DNA of 64,000 nucleotides, from the NCBI RefSeq assembly GCF_905475395.1, contig NC_058339.1:17492001-17556000 (forward strand), in the 5' to 3' direction. Position numbers and translations under genes: made by a program. Positions 1 to 12,545 of the stretch are shown here, in pieces; the first letter of the stretch is position 1, and each line of letters starts with the position of its first letter. A model generated the notes under the pieces. That model was not told the origin of the DNA. It worked only from the letters and a program-made list of their open reading frames with translations, and searched no databases. The DNA comes from Chrysoperla carnea (lineage: Eukaryota; Arthropoda; Insecta; Neuroptera; Chrysopidae).

Positions 1-2228
1 AAAAAAGGTAGAATTTTCAATATTTAGTACCCTGAACCCGAAGGATCGAGAAATATGACCACTATTTCTCACCTAAATATTTAATTAGCTGAGTAGAAAA
101 TAGTATTTGTGTCGCTTTTGCTCACCTTTAAATTTTGTTTCAACTACAATGTATTACTACCGGACGTTCATTGTCGAAAAAAACATCGTTTTCGATATAT
201 TTGCGATAAACTTAATAACACTTTTAATCACACAAAACATTTTTGACACTTATACCAAGTTTTGTATACAAACATCCAGTCTGTAGTACTTTATTTCAAA
301 TTCTGGAGTTCTTTATGTCGAATTTTCATGGATTTTAATTTCAATGCTTTTCTTAATATTTAATCAAAAGTAGAAAACTCAGTAGAGCTGTAAGGCAAAT
401 CCGCTTTAGCAAAAATTTTTAGCTAGGAGCTTTTAGTTGATATTTTATTTTCATAATAGTCTGTGCAATAACGAGATTCCCGTAGTATTTTGTGATATTT
501 TCCAGTAATGTTGTAGTTGTGAGAATAGTGCCTTTACAATACCGTTCCAGTTTTAGTATTCTATAGTTGTATTAAAAAGTACAACGAGTTTATAAAAGTA
601 ATGAAAGATTAAAGCGAAACACATGAAATTCTATTATTAATAATAATATTCTTGCAATAATTAGGATAAAATTTAAATTATAATATACCAAAGGCAATTT
701 TTATTTTTTTATTTTAATATTGTTTTTAATTTTGAATTATATTTTCTTATTATTAATGTGTTATTTAATTTTAATAGTTTATTCATTTGTTAAAAAATTT
801 TGCTTTATTTTAATTTTTATTTTCATATTTCTTTTGGATTTACGGGTGAGTCGAAAAGTTTTGCATTTGACATATAGATACAGAGTCAACAATACGAAAT
901 TTGTATTTGTGCTTTTGAGTAATAGGCCTTTTTAAAAAGTCATAAGTATAGAGTTTATTATTTCAGACTGACAGCACTGTGGCATCGTAGCTCCTAAACA
1001 GATGATCCGATTTTTATTTATTTTTTACTTGAAAGACAATTTAATCGAGTATTCGGTATATGTAGAAGCAAGAGATTACGGTCGAAATGTTATCCTAGTT
1101 TTGATATTGCATTTTTTGGTCACAGTCTCCGTCTTTATGCCAGTTTCAGAACTTTTCGAAACCACCCCCTCCCCCAATATGTAAGAATCTTAGAATTATT
1201 ATAAATATAATAATATAATAATAAGCTTCAATATAAATTTGATGAACTGAATAATTTCATGTTATGAATTGGGGATTTAAATTTGTGATGCTTAATCGAA
1301 AATTTCCTTCACACTGGATAATCTGTTTATCCGTTTATAAGCAGTATTTAATTATAGCTAGTTTGCAACCTGCTTTTTAACGTTGGCATTAAAAAAGAAC
1401 CACTTTACTCATTAAAAACAGTTAGAAATACTTATACACTACCTACTAATTCTTGTTTTGCAATAAATTAAAATTGTAAATCGCAGGAAATGATATGATT
1501 CGAATTTAAGTCGATTTAAATCCCTAATTCAAAATATTTGTCTCATATGCATATCAAAAATACAAATTGATTCTTTATAAGTTGTACAACTGTGATGTGA
1601 AAATATTCAAATATTGTATAAGATCTTAATTATTTTAATTAAAAGGACATTCCTTGAAAGTCTAATTACAATATTTTTACAAATGTTTTTTCAATGCTTA
1701 CGAAAATTACAACTTATTTGATATTTGAATACTCAAAGCATGCTCAAATATTATGTATACACTATAATGTAAGAAATAAATAATTCTAGTGTGAATTTTT
1801 CAATATATGAATTTACATTTCCCTACCAACATGAGTTTTGTTTATTAAAATTAAGTTGTAGTTTAACTTAAGGATGTACGAGCGCCAGGTATAAAAGGAT
1901 TGATTTTTTTTTCGGAAACTTTCGGAAAACTCGGAAACTTGGAAACCGGAAACTTTTGGAGGGGTTGCCCGATTATTTAAATAAATAAATGACTTAGATG
2001 GATGAAATTTTTTCATCCATTTCTTCAAAACTAGTCGGTGGAACTTAAAAAAAAACTATTTAAAGTTAAAACCTTAATAAATTATTGAAAACAAAGAAAA
2101 AAAACCATAATAATTGTATGGAGGGGGCATCATATCCTATACTGTCTATTGGATTGCAAAAAAGACAATAATTATTGTTGCACACATAAACTGTATTTCC
2201 AAAAATTTATTCCTGTATTTCCAATTAT
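1..2228. other. Intergenic, no gene seen
   Basis: AT-rich DNA with only short chance open frames, none with coding character or splice context. The one structured part is a short degenerate tandem run near 1912-1958. A phrase at about 1870-1880 (aaggatgtacgagc) recurs near 34988, suggesting an old dispersed repeat fragment. Confidence 0.6.
1912..1958. repeat. Short degenerate tandem repeat, CGGAAACTT-like
   Basis: About five imperfect copies of a 9-10 bp unit built on CGGAAACTT lie next to each other. This is a local microsatellite-like run with no sign of function. Confidence 0.6.
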
Positions 2229-2234
2229 TTTATT
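2229..2234 (-). terminator. Poly(A) signal of the Alba-domain gene
   Basis: AATAAA on the minus strand, about 55 bases beyond the stop codon of the Rpp25-like gene. Its position suits the cleavage signal of that transcript. Confidence 0.6.
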
Positions 2235-2288
2235 TTTACAAATGACAATCACTTCAATTTTTTCTCACTTTGTCTTCAATACATACAT

Positions 2289-3775
2289 TCATTCAGTTTT
2301 AGTGTCAACCAATCGATCTTCCTTTGGTCGTTGTTTTGAACCCTCGTACGGTTTTTGTTGCTTTTTTCGTTTGTTATCTTTAACACCCATTGCTGCAAAT
2401 TGTTCTGTTGGTGTACGATCTCTATCTGTATTATAACTACTAGAAGAATGACCTTGTTGATTTTGCCTCTTATGTTTATTTGACGCTTGTTTTTGTCGTT
2501 TACTTGCGTTTGTTAATTTTTTAATGGGTGCCTGAAAACTAATTTTATTTTATGTTATTTTCAATGTTAATATATCTTTTATAATGTAATGTTGCTAATC
2601 TTGCGAGATGCGATTTTTAAGTTCCTCATAGCAATTATGTGATTCGAAAATAAATAGTATAGGCAGTAATAAATAAATAGTTGCATCAATGTAAACTTCG
2701 TAAATGAAATGTGAAGATAATGAAATGTGATTATTATAATTTTGTGATGAAATTCGGGCATCATTTCAACTTTCAGATTGTTATTGATCAAAGGATCACA
2801 TGAAGTTAATAATTTCGATAGAATCGAAAATGCTTAAATGTGTTTGTTATTTCTACAGTAAAGGAAGTGTACTTACCCAGGCTCATTTTCGTCTAGAGGA
2901 TCCAATGATAAATATATATGGATTGTTGGTATATTTCGATTCACTACAATTTGATCTAAGCCTTCAACTTTTGGTTCCCAATACTCTTCGATTCTAAAAC
3001 ATAAAGCCATATGTGTTTTGTATATCAATTAGTCGTATTAATAATATAGGTAATTGTTACCTTCTATAACATATTTTTGTAATTTGGTACAAATTTTTAA
3101 CTTTTCTTTTCATTATTTCTGCACATGATATTACCTTTGCTGTGGCCGAACCTGATCCTGACCATACAACATGCCGATGTTCATTTGGAAATTTTTGAAA
3201 TGCATAAGTCAATAAGTTATTAATTTTACTACCACCTTTCACCTAAAATAAAAAAATGATTCCTTTTTAAAGAGAAATCTTTTAATGTGTATTGTCCCTT
3301 GAATTCCATCACCTCCAAAAAGGTTTGAGGACAATGGGGGTCAAGCACCCACATAATATATACCGATTACCGGCTAAGATTTCTGATAACTTCGTTAAAT
3401 TCACTCATAGGTGTCGAGACTATAATTCGCGATATACCTTAAAAGTAAAAATAAAAGTTTTTGATATCTGGGCATTTCCATCTGGCTTAGTTTTTGAAAT
3501 GGCTGAAAATGAAAACAAAATTTTCGATATTTTAAGCCACAAATCGATAAATTTTTAGTCTTACTTTTCATCTAACTTCGTCGGTTAATATTCAATATCA
3601 AAATTGAAAACAATTTAGAAAAAAAAATCCTGATATAACCCTGATCGGACTTAAGCTTTTAGAAATGATTTTAACTCACATGCATCCATAAAAGATTTGC
3701 TGGTAGTTTAGGTATGGGTATACTGGTTTGATCTAATTCTTCTTCAACATTTTTACCTTTTCTGTAATTTTCCAT
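2289..3775 (-). CDS. Rpp25: Ribonuclease P/MRP subunit p25-like protein (Alba domain)
   Basis: Four coding exons on the minus strand: 3775-3680, 3242-3061, 2993-2877 and 2538-2289. All junctions are GT-AG and the joined frame gives 214 aa. The N-terminus (MENYRKGKNVEE, then PIPKLPANLLWM) and an Alba core at roughly residues 30-130 (VKGGSKINNLL, HVVWSGSGSATAK, SCAEIMKR, then YLSLDPLDENEPG) match the metazoan Rpp25/Rpp25L family. These proteins bind the P3 domain of RNase P and MRP RNA as a partner of Rpp20, in tRNA and rRNA processing. The tail after residue 133 is lysine/glutamine-rich, basic and low in complexity, as in relatives. The exon 4 acceptor is set at 2539/2540 because the next AG shifts the frame into an early stop and loses the family GFQAP-like continuation. 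A splice acceptor just before the ATG implies a non-coding first exon upstream. Confidence 0.88.
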
Positions 3776-6238
3776 GATTGATCTAAAAAAAAAATTTCTT
3801 TTTAATAGCTAAATCTTCAAATTTTGAATGAAAAGAAATATACAAAAACGAAAACGGGCGAAAAGTTGTATAGTTGGACAGTTCGATTACATTCGTATTC
3901 AGATAAAGTTAAATATAAATTATTTGTTCTATGCGTTATTTTAACTAGTTAGTAGTTGTATACTGGCAGGAGCAAAAAATCAATTTTTATTTCTTGGAGT
4001 CTACAAATAAGTGCCTATAATAGTGTCAATTATTGACTGCATGATGTCCAAGGATAAAATATTGTCATACATCACATTTATCTTTTAGACCGTAAGATGA
4101 TGACAAGTTAAGGTGTTTTTTTTCTGTATGTTTGACTCTCCACTTAGACTTACGGTCCCCGGCTACCTGGCTGATGTTTTGCATGTTTGGCTCTCCGCCC
4201 AAACCTACAGTCCCCGGTTGCCTGGCTGATGTTCCAGCATTTGTTAGGGTAACCTTAAATTTTCGTTTTCCGCAACAGAAAACTCACGTACCTGTTCGAT
4301 AGCAAATTTATCCTTATTCTGTAGGTCGATATTGAAATACTTTTCAGCTCACTCTGAGGTGGATACGAGAAAATAAGGCACCCAAATTTGTCACTATCCT
4401 ACTTCTATTTTGGTTGAATATTACAAAGAATAAATTTGGTTGAATATTATATAAATTCATTTTTCTTCGTGATGAAGTTATGTACAAAATCTATTGTCTA
4501 CGACTTTACGTGACGGAGTTTGGTGGATTTATATGTCTGCATGACTGTTTCACGTGGGTGTTTTGTGAGGAAAAGAAAGTTCAATAATGTCATGTGGTTT
4601 ATGGACGACCCATTACAATATTTAATCACATATGGTATGTTAGAAAAGCACCAAAAAGGCAGAATAATTTTAAGACCAACAAAATATATTCTTCCCTTTA
4701 TACAGACCAACTTTGTTATTAACAAATTTTCTTTGTCTCTTGTGAAAATTTCAATGCAAAAATTTATTTCCATACAAGAATAGATAGATTGACTTTGATT
4801 TTTGCCGAATTTAGTGATTTCTTAAAAAAATGTTTCCAACAAAAGTTGTTAATTTTTTATGATAAACAACTTTATAATTTTAAATTTTCATTTATCTATT
4901 ATGGAAAAGAAATGCAATATCGTAAAAAAAGAAAAGCGGGAGAAAATAAGGGCTGGAATCGTCCATTTTTATCTGATGGAAGTTAAATGGGGGGAGCCGT
5001 TAAATGTGCGTTTGGTTAACTTTTGTATAATTTTCATAGTGAAAACATTTGTGTGTGTCCTCTCGGCTTGTAGGAGCTCAGTGATCCTAATAAATAGACA
5101 CATTTAAACAAAATTTTATCAAGTCTCCTATGAGCTCAAAATTTATGTCATGATATGAAAAAATAACAATAAATAAAATAAAATAAAAAATTTCAAAAAA
5201 AATGATTATTAATGTTACCCAAGAAATGTTATTGGTACAATTAATTGGAATAATTATTCTATGCTATTTAATTAGTGTAACAGCATATTTTAGTCCCCAA
5301 TTTGATAAAATACGTGGGAACAGAAGAAAAATTTATGACAATTTTCTTTAATCACATATTTAATTGTTGGTATACCTAATTGTTCTAAAACCGTATCAAT
5401 GTAACTATTTTTCAACCATTACACTGGGTGATAGACGAAGTATCATAAAGTCTAGAGATGTGAACCATTTTAATTTCCTTTGCTTTAAATGAAAAATCAA
5501 TTTACTAGATATCAATGATGCAAATATTGGTAGGTATAGAAGATGTTTCTTCGAATTGGGCGATCTCAAATTGGAAACCCCTTGAAAAATAATAATTGAA
5601 AGATAATAAATTGAATTTTACATTATGGATTTAGGCTAGGTGTCGATATATCAGTCAGGACATTGCGTATTTCCTCTCCAGTTTGTTTTCCCCTTTTGAA
5701 ATGTTTCTGATTTTAAATAATATACAAAAAGAATCATTTTGAAAAAAAAAATTATCAAATCGGAGCTGTTATTGAAGACTCTTTCAGAATGGCTATTTTA
5801 TGTATTCCTTTATCCGATTTTAAATGACTATTAATTAAAAATGATAGCGTAATTAATTTTATAGGATTTTCAAGAATATTATTCATTCACAATGACTAAC
5901 ATAATATTAAAACAAATTTGGTATGTGCGTATATATACATTATAATGACAATAAGTCTCAAGTTCAGTGCCCACATTGCGTGTAGTAATTTCAACAACAA
6001 AAAAAATTATAAAAATGAAATAAAAAGCTGTTAAATTATTGAAGAGAAAATTTCAATGGTATGAAGAATAAAACTAAAAATATGGAATGAGATGCTTGAA
6101 TGTCGGTCGTCCCAGTGCCCTGGAATGTGAAGAATGATCACCAATGTCATCAGTATAAGAGTATGCAGCTTATAATATAGCTCTCTATCTCATATATTTC
6201 TATATAATATTAGTCGTGTCATTTTAGCATTTCAGAGA
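3776..6238. other. Intergenic, mostly unrecognised
   Basis: No gene is supported. Open frames on both strands at about 4500-4780 mirror each other and lack splice or family features. At 4130-4250 a short unit is repeated (see separate entry). At 4790-5060 weak resemblance to the dispersed family seen at 9053, 19371 and 42185 is visible. A 5'-UTR exon of the Rpp25-like gene probably lies here but cannot be placed. Confidence 0.5.
4130..4260. repeat. Short repeat (tandem pair), related copy near 50.7 kb
   Basis: Two copies of a unit of about 60 bp (gtttggctctccgcc ... ccccggttgcctggctgatgtt) lie head to tail, followed by a shared flank ending in gggtaacctt. A diverged pair of the same unit is at about 50660-50870. 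Class unknown. Confidence 0.55.
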
Positions 6239-7116
6239 GAATTTTTTTGTACCCCAACCTATCGAGCCAGTTTTTTTTAGAAAATGATCAGGAAGATCCA
6301 TATATCGGAATCTACATATAACTTTTTGCCCCTAGAAAGTTCTGGTTTTTGCTATGGGCCTAATAGTCCAATCATTAGAATCCATTTATGAGGTGATTTT
6401 TGAAAATTTTCAATTCTTGAAAATATGGGACAGAAACGTATACTCGGGGGTTTTCAGGATCTCTGATCACTATTCCGAAATCAGAATTTCGATATACCTC
6501 GCTGGTCCAAAATTGCAATATTGTGTAAATATTCAACAAAATGGATAAAAAAACTATACTCGGGAGTTTTTGGGGTCACTGATCACGATTCCGAAGTTAG
6601 AATGAAGATGTACTCCCCTCTTCTGGGGTTATTCGCCCCCTCTGGTCCAATACAGCAGGATTCTGTAAATATTCGACAAAATTGGCCAAAAAAGTATACT
6701 CAGGGGTTTTTGAGGTCACTGATCACGATTCCGAAGTTAGAATGGAGATATACTCCCTCCCCTTCTTGGGGATTTTCGCCCTTCGTTGACCTAACACTAC
6801 AATTTGCTGTAAATATTCAATTTGGACCTGCAAGGTGAATTATCCCAAGAGGGGGGCGAGTATGTCGAAATTCTGACTTCAGAATAGTGATCAGCGATCC
6901 CGTAAACCCCCAAATGTACGTTTCTGGACCATTTTGTTGCATATTTTCAACGTTTTGAAATTTTTTAAAAATCTTTTTTAAGAAAGAGCTTTTTTGGCCC
7001 ATAGGAATGACAAAACTTTCTTCGCAAGAAGTTAGATATAGATTTTGATATATGAACCTTCCTGAACATTTAAAAAAAAAAACAGGCCCGATAGGTTGAG
7101 GTACATAAAAATTCTT
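6239..7116. mobile_element. Foldback-type element with internal tandem repeats
   Basis: The left end (gtaccccaacctatcgagcc) returns as its near reverse complement at the right end (about 7082-7103). Similarity between the inverted ends continues inward for more than 100 bp with gaps, including the ggaagatccatatat and ctatgggcc segments. The interior holds three direct copies of a 116-140 bp unit plus one inverted copy (about 6840-6960). No transposase frame is present, so this is a non-autonomous element or one arm of a decayed DNA transposon. Confidence 0.65.
6445..6815. repeat. Three tandem copies of a 116-140 bp unit
   Basis: The anchor TGATCAC followed by att-ccgaa recurs at 6464, 6580 and 6720, each time preceded by a tatactcgg/cagg-ggtttt phrase and followed by gtaaatattc. 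Units are internal to the foldback element and drive two short spurious open frames. Confidence 0.75.
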
Positions 7117-7614
7117 CATTTTAGCCTTTTTTGATCTAAAATGATTCGTCTATATGTATGTGTTATTTATACAAAATATATATGCGGATATAGCTCTTCA
7201 GCAATGCTATGGGTATGGTAAATAATATCATTGATGACACACGCAGATAGTTTATCACAGTTGGCTAGGCAACAGTTAGTTAGAAATAGTACGTCACCCT
7301 GCATAAAAATAGTATACCAGCGATTCATTACACACATATTCCATTCAATTTTTATTTGTAATTACAATTAGATCGTTTAATTTTTTTTATTAAAAAATAA
7401 ATATTAATTTCTTGTTAGTAAACTTTTCTATATGTTTATTCTTTAAAGTTGATAACTATTGTTATTGAATAACTGGATAAGGTCCTGTATTTCAATTTTA
7501 ACTCCAGATTCATAAAACCATAAATTAAAGTTTTTTATTGAAACGCTCGACTCTTGGGAAATGTTCCTGAGTATATTCTAGGGCAGGAGTGGCTTTATGT
7601 ATCAAGGTCCCGTT

Positions 7615-8175
7615 TTTTTTTTGCACAGGCAAATTTGATCCGATCTTATTGGAATTTTTTTTTGAAACCCACTAAGTTTGGGTTATTCTTTTCAGCTGTG
7701 ATGTCAATTTTTCGATAGCTTTCACTTATTTGCTTATTTCCGGGACCAGGACTCCACATTCTTGAAATCTATTAGAGCTAGGTTAATTTTGATCAAAAAT
7801 TTGAAAAGTACGACCCAAATTTAGTGGAATCACATACTAGGTTTATCAAAATTGGATAAAATTTGGATGTGATAGAGCAAAATTAAATTTTTTGGATTTT
7901 GATGACGTCATAAAGTTAAAAAATTCGATTTTTTTGATAGCACAGGCAAATTTGATCCGATCTTATTGGAATTTTTTTTTGAAACCCACTAAGTTTGGGT
8001 TATTCTTTTCAGCTGTGATGTAAATTTTTCGTTAGCTCTCACTTATGTGCTTAATTCCGGGATCAGGACTCCACATTCTTGAAATCTATTAAAGCTAGGT
8101 AAATTTTGATCACAAATTTGAAAAGTATGACCCTTTAGTAGGATTACATACTTGGTTACTCAAAATTTAATATAA
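7615..8175 (-). repeat. 317-bp dispersed tandem repeat, array A (about 1.8 units)
   Basis: Two head-to-tail units, phased 317 bp apart (ccgatcttatt at 7640 and 7957). The same monomer in opposite orientation forms array B (18378-19158) and array C (29309-30199). Read on the minus strand the array ends at the same point as the others, aaatttgcctgtg followed by a poly-A-like run, but starts at a different place in the unit. Confidence 0.85.
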
Positions 8176-8403
8176 TTTGGATGTATTACTCTGTATTATT
8201 TACTTTATTTATTATCGATTTTCGAGGTTAATCAGTTCCTTGTGCAAATTACTCCAGTATCATTTAGGAGAGTAATAAGTTCCTTGTTTTATTCGGAAAC
8301 GTAGAGAGAAATCAATAAATAAATTTGATACTCTATCATTTGAATAAATTTAAAAAGTTTATCAATTAAATGTACCGACTTCTTTAGGTAAAATGACACG
8401 ATT

Positions 8404-8679
8404 ATGGCAACTCTCCCCCATTTTGCGTTAACTCTAATGTTAAATACTATCAGTATACGAACATTCATTAGATTCGATCCCGATAAAATCAAGCCTTTTA
8501 TCCAAAATTGCCCCGGAGCTCCTCGTACATCCTTAAGCTACGACCAAAAAGTTATATTTCTAAGGAAAAAACATACAATGTGGGAACTACAGTCTTATGG
8601 AATCAATTGCAGAGTTTTCCATTATTTTAAAATCACTGAAGAAGAACTGAGAAAAGTAATTGAATATTGGAAATATTGA
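8404..8679 (+). CDS. Small unidentified protein, possible mitochondrial presequence
   Basis: A 91-codon frame from ATG 8404 to TGA. The first 25 residues carry arginines but no acidic residue (MATLPHFALTLMLN, then SIRTFIRF), as in mitochondrial targeting peptides. The rest is compact and soluble-looking (NCPGAPRTSLSYDQ, KHTMWELQSYGINC, FKITEEELRKVIEYWKY) with a balanced composition unlike the chance frames around it. AATAAA follows at 8784. A splice-acceptor-like cttctttag at 8379-8387 suggests an upstream non-coding exon. I do not recognise the family. It could be a single-exon nuclear gene for a mitochondrial protein or a retrocopy. A short upstream ATG frame (8392) overlaps the start. Confidence 0.5.
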   Translation: MATLPHFALTLMLNTISIRTFIRFDPDKIKPFIQNCPGAPRTSLSYDQKVIFLRKKHTMWELQSYGINCRVFHYFKITEEELRKVIEYWKY

Positions 8680-8783
8680 AAAATGAAAATTGCTGTTGTA
8701 ATCATAAAAATACGGAATGCATTATTATTATATATGTAGGTGTAAAAAATTACGTATATACTTAGAATGACATAAATACAGAA

Positions 8784-8789
8784 AATAAA
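8784..8789 (+). terminator. Poly(A) signal after the small ORF
   Basis: AATAAA about 105 bases past the stop of the 91-codon frame, the expected distance for a real transcript end. Confidence 0.4.
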
Positions 8790-9052
8790 AATTTAATTTA
8801 CAAAAAGTACGAACTAGTTGTTAGATATCGATGATAACGAGCTTTTGAACAAATTGTCATAGTTGAAGGGGGTGGTTGGAATTTCAGAAATAGTATTTTG
8901 ATACAAGGAATATGGGTCCAGAAACATTTCCTTTTTGAGATGAAAGCTTTAAAACTACTCACACTTTTTTGTAATTGTGGCGAAATCGCCGATTTTTCGA
9001 AAAACTGTTTCGAATAAAAGTTATCAATATTTTTTTTATAAAAGCACCAACA

Positions 9053-9416
9053 AGTGAAAACAAACAATTGACTGATTTAATTGTTGAAATAATATGTATC
9101 GACAGTGTTCATCACTGTCACATTACACATACATACATGTCACACATACATAAACTGATATTCTCATATAATATAAACTATAAAATTTGGGCCCTCACGG
9201 GTAAGTGATGTTAACGAAAAAATGTTTCAAACAAAAGTTGTTTATTTGTTTATAAGGAACACTTTTTATATTTAAACTTTTGTTCTATCTCTATTGGTTA
9301 ACAAGATGGGTCCTACGGACCCAAGATCCAATTGACCTATGTTGCTAATTTACAAACTCGATCCCACTTTTTACGTCCTAAGCACTTTATACAAATTTCA
9401 ATTTTCCGGTCACCAT
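9053..9416 (+). repeat. Dispersed ~550-bp family, truncated copy 1
   Basis: Begins with aacaaacaattgactga, contains gggccctcacgggtaa, tttcaaacaaaagttgttta and acaagatgggtcctacgga, and ends near the lead-in to ttacgtcctaagcac. The same order is found in copies at 12042, 19371 and, inverted, at 42185, 56960 and 57850. The copy lacks the distal third seen at 19371. Confidence 0.75.
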
Positions 9417-9420
9417 TGTG

Positions 9421-10291
9421 AGTTTTTAAACTTTTTTAGTTCAGTTAAAGATTCAGCGACTTCGAACACCTCCAGAATATTAATATTTTCTTGATATATT
9501 TGTTATAATCAAGTAAGTAAAATTTTCAGGCCACCATTTTGAATTTTCGTATTTTTCATCCTCATTTGTTATTTTTAAACGTTTCGGAAATTCGGGGGTA
9601 TAAAAGTCGAAGTGAGTCTGAAGCGCCACAAACTAATTTAAGAACATTTTTCTAGATGCAATTACGAACAAAATTATATGTTATTTTACCGTTATTTCTC
9701 GTACTATAAAGCATATTAACATATTACCTATTTTGAAGTACAACGAAATAAAATACAACTATTTTTGAACTATTGCATAGCTTTCTTTTTCTTTAAGAAT
9801 CCTGTGAGGTTGTTCGAAAACTATCGAGATTAATAGTACAATTATTTGGAAAAATTTGTCGTTATTCATCAACACAATGGTCGTCTTCTTCTAGAGTAAT
9901 TTAACCGTCTCAGCGCTGTTCTTACATTTTAAAAATTAAATTCCTCAAAAAAGGTTTCAATTTCAGTAATTACATCTTTATTAAAGCTATTCCTCTTTCC
10001 GACAATATATATTTTTTGAAAGATAGTAGAAGACTCACCTAAATTTTGAAATTTAATATTGAAATTTAAAAAGTTGTTTTAACATATTTAAATTTAATTT
10101 AAAGCTATAAAACTTATATAGTCTTTTTTAATATGTTAAAGAAGTGTAAAAAAAAAGTATATCTATGCAATAGTATATCTCTTTTGTAACGATTTTTTCC
10201 GCCCGGGTCCAAAGGACTTGGGTGTGGTAAGCGTGTTACTCCAGGGAGGTGTTGTAAGCAAGGCTTAAAGTATTTGCAATAGAAACCGAGA
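9421..10291. other. Intergenic, nothing recognised
   Basis: AT-rich sequence with no coding frame, RNA gene or repeat match elsewhere in the window that I could see. Confidence 0.5.
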
Positions 10292-10459
10292 TATTTGCAA
10301 TAAACAAATCTAATTTATAGCCCAGCCGCATAAAATATGAAAAAACTTTTCTCCGGGAAATTGGGAAAAATCTTCTGAAATTACGTTTTTTAATTCTATG
10401 CATGCACAAGAAAGAAGGAATTTTTTTAAGCTATAAATTAGATTTGTTTATTGCAAATA
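10292..10459. repeat. Short inverted repeat (30-bp perfect arms)
   Basis: Arms 10292-10321 and 10430-10459 are exact reverse complements (tatttgcaataaacaaatct...), separated by 108 bp. The layout fits a small MITE or the remains of a hairpin element. No clear target-site duplication. Confidence 0.7.
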
Positions 10460-12041
10460 CGTCAAAATTAGAAATGATTTTATAGAAAATTTTGATATCT
10501 TCATTTTTTTGTTCAAAACTTCGTATGTTTTCGAGATATTTTCAAAAAAATTGAATTTGGGGCTAGTTTTTAATGTTTTTCTACTTCCTTAATAGAATTG
10601 AATATTTTTTAACTATGTACTTCAAATTTATGTCAAAACGAACTTAAATTAAAAAATGCATGATTATTCAAGCAACCCGAATCAAACTCTACAATTTTTG
10701 TTGATGACACATGCATAGATTCAAATTGCCCACCTTGCACCTGTACTCTTCATTTTGGTCTAATTTTCCCTAATTCTAACAGAATTACAGAATCCTTCCT
10801 CAAAATTTGAAACGTAAGTCTCAAATATTTTCATTCGAGAACGTTCTTAATGCAGTGGCGTTACAATATTTGTAAAGTTGTAACATATTACTTAAAATTT
10901 GGTACTAATTTCATCAATCCTATTGTGCTAGATGATTTATACTATAATCAATTTTGAGCACAAATAAATGACAATAAAAATAATTAAAAAATTGTACAGA
11001 ACAATAGGCCTCACTAAATAAAAGAAATTAAATTAAAATGAACATAAGAGTAGAAGATGTTTGGTGTGAAGCATCATGAGTGTATATTATTTATTTGATG
11101 AGGTTGAGAGTCAAGTCAAAACATTCGCAGTTATCGCATTGAATGCTCCCGTATGATACCGTTTTATACGTAAGCAATACTACTGCAAAACACTTATTTT
11201 ATTTTATTAATAAATAATATAAAAATAATATCTAATAAATATATTATAAATGTTATGAAATCATATACATGTTTGTTATGTGGGTGGCATATAAGATGCG
11301 CCAGCGCGAAAATGCCCAATGAAATGGGATGTCTTCATTTGTGGTAACAGCCCCTAACGTATGAATGATACAACCCTCATTAAATGTTGTAAAATTTTAC
11401 TTGTAAGCATAACAATCAGTATATAGTTATTATCTAGTAAGAAGATTCGTTTCGACATCGGACATTGTGCTGTGTAATAACGAAACAGTACCATCAGCAT
11501 CGAATTGAAACGAAGCTTGAAGTAACTTTCAAATTTTTGAATAAAGTTTTATTTACGATACGAACAAATCACAACGCAACAGGTATGTTGTCACGTTTTA
11601 TTTACTTAGACTTAAGATATATTTGTCAATTTTCCTCAGCAAGGTGATTCTTCTTTTGTATTAATTCTACAGAATTCAGTAATTTATCGCATATTAAGAA
11701 AACTTTTTATAAAGAAATTAAAAAAATTTGATTACATATTTATTAATTAATCAGAATGGTCGTTATATATTATAATTTTCAAGTCTCGTAAATGTTTTAT
11801 TAATACCAAAAAACAAAAAATTTACAAAAAAAAAAAAAAACGAGAGGTGACGTGGGACATCCGGCAGGAACTATAATCTTTTCGTACCTTGATACATAAG
11901 AAATGTAGAGCTTACTTTTTTTATTTACAATATATTTTTCTGAAAATTCAAGATATTAATTTTAGAAGTCAAATACTTTTAGTTCTTACTGTATAAATTC
12001 ATTGTAGTATTACTTTAGATTTGTACCATAATGTTAACAAA
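10460..12041. other. Intergenic, nothing recognised
   Basis: No supported gene. A short A-run at about 11826-11840 and low-complexity AT stretches are all that stands out. Confidence 0.5.
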
Positions 12042-12300
12042 TAAAATTAAAAAATTGACTCAGTTAATTGTTGAAGTACCATGTATATACAGTGTTGATT
12101 ACGCACTCTTTTTTTTACGTCATGAAAGTAAGGAACATTTTTTGCATTTAAACTTTTGTTCTACTTTTATCCGTTTAAAAGATGGGTCCTACGAAGGGGG
12201 TTGGATCCTAAGACTCAATTGACCTATGTTGCTCATTTAAGAACTCGATCTCACTTTTAACGTCTTAAACACACTATAACAATTTTAGCTTAATATCTCT
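12042..12300 (+). repeat. Dispersed ~550-bp family, degraded copy 2
   Basis: Shares attgactcagttaattgttg, taccatgtatatacagtgttg, acttttgttctac and agatgggtcctacg with the copies at 9053 and 19371. The middle block with the ccctcacggg motif is deleted. Confidence 0.65.
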
Positions 12301-12545
12301 TGAAGAACATGCAATAGTAAACAAACTATTTGCAAAAAACCGTTACAAAAAGAAACTCACGAAAATTTTTTTGACTTTGAACAAGAATAACTTTTCTTCT
12401 ATCAATCGTAGCATGTATTTTGACACGAATCGTTTTGAAGATGAATCATTTTCAAAGAAGGCGATGAAAGGGTTAATTTCGCGAATACACAAAATCAGAT
12501 TTAAAGTGTCCAAACAAGCCCCTATTGAATGAGTGAATAAAAAAT

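Noticed and set aside
2532-2535. Acceptor CAG at 2534-2532 for Rpp25-like exon 4
   Set aside because: Using it breaks the frame and gives a stop within six codons; the AG at 2540-2539 keeps the frame and the family sequence.
3057-3060. Read-through of Rpp25-like exon 2 into a stop
   Set aside because: The donor gtaaca at 3060-3055 and acceptor before 2993 complete the conserved sequence, RIEEYWEP.
4498-4783. Overlapping open frames of about 90 codons on both strands
   Set aside because: Low-complexity translation, no splice sites, no poly(A) signal, and mutual mirror images.
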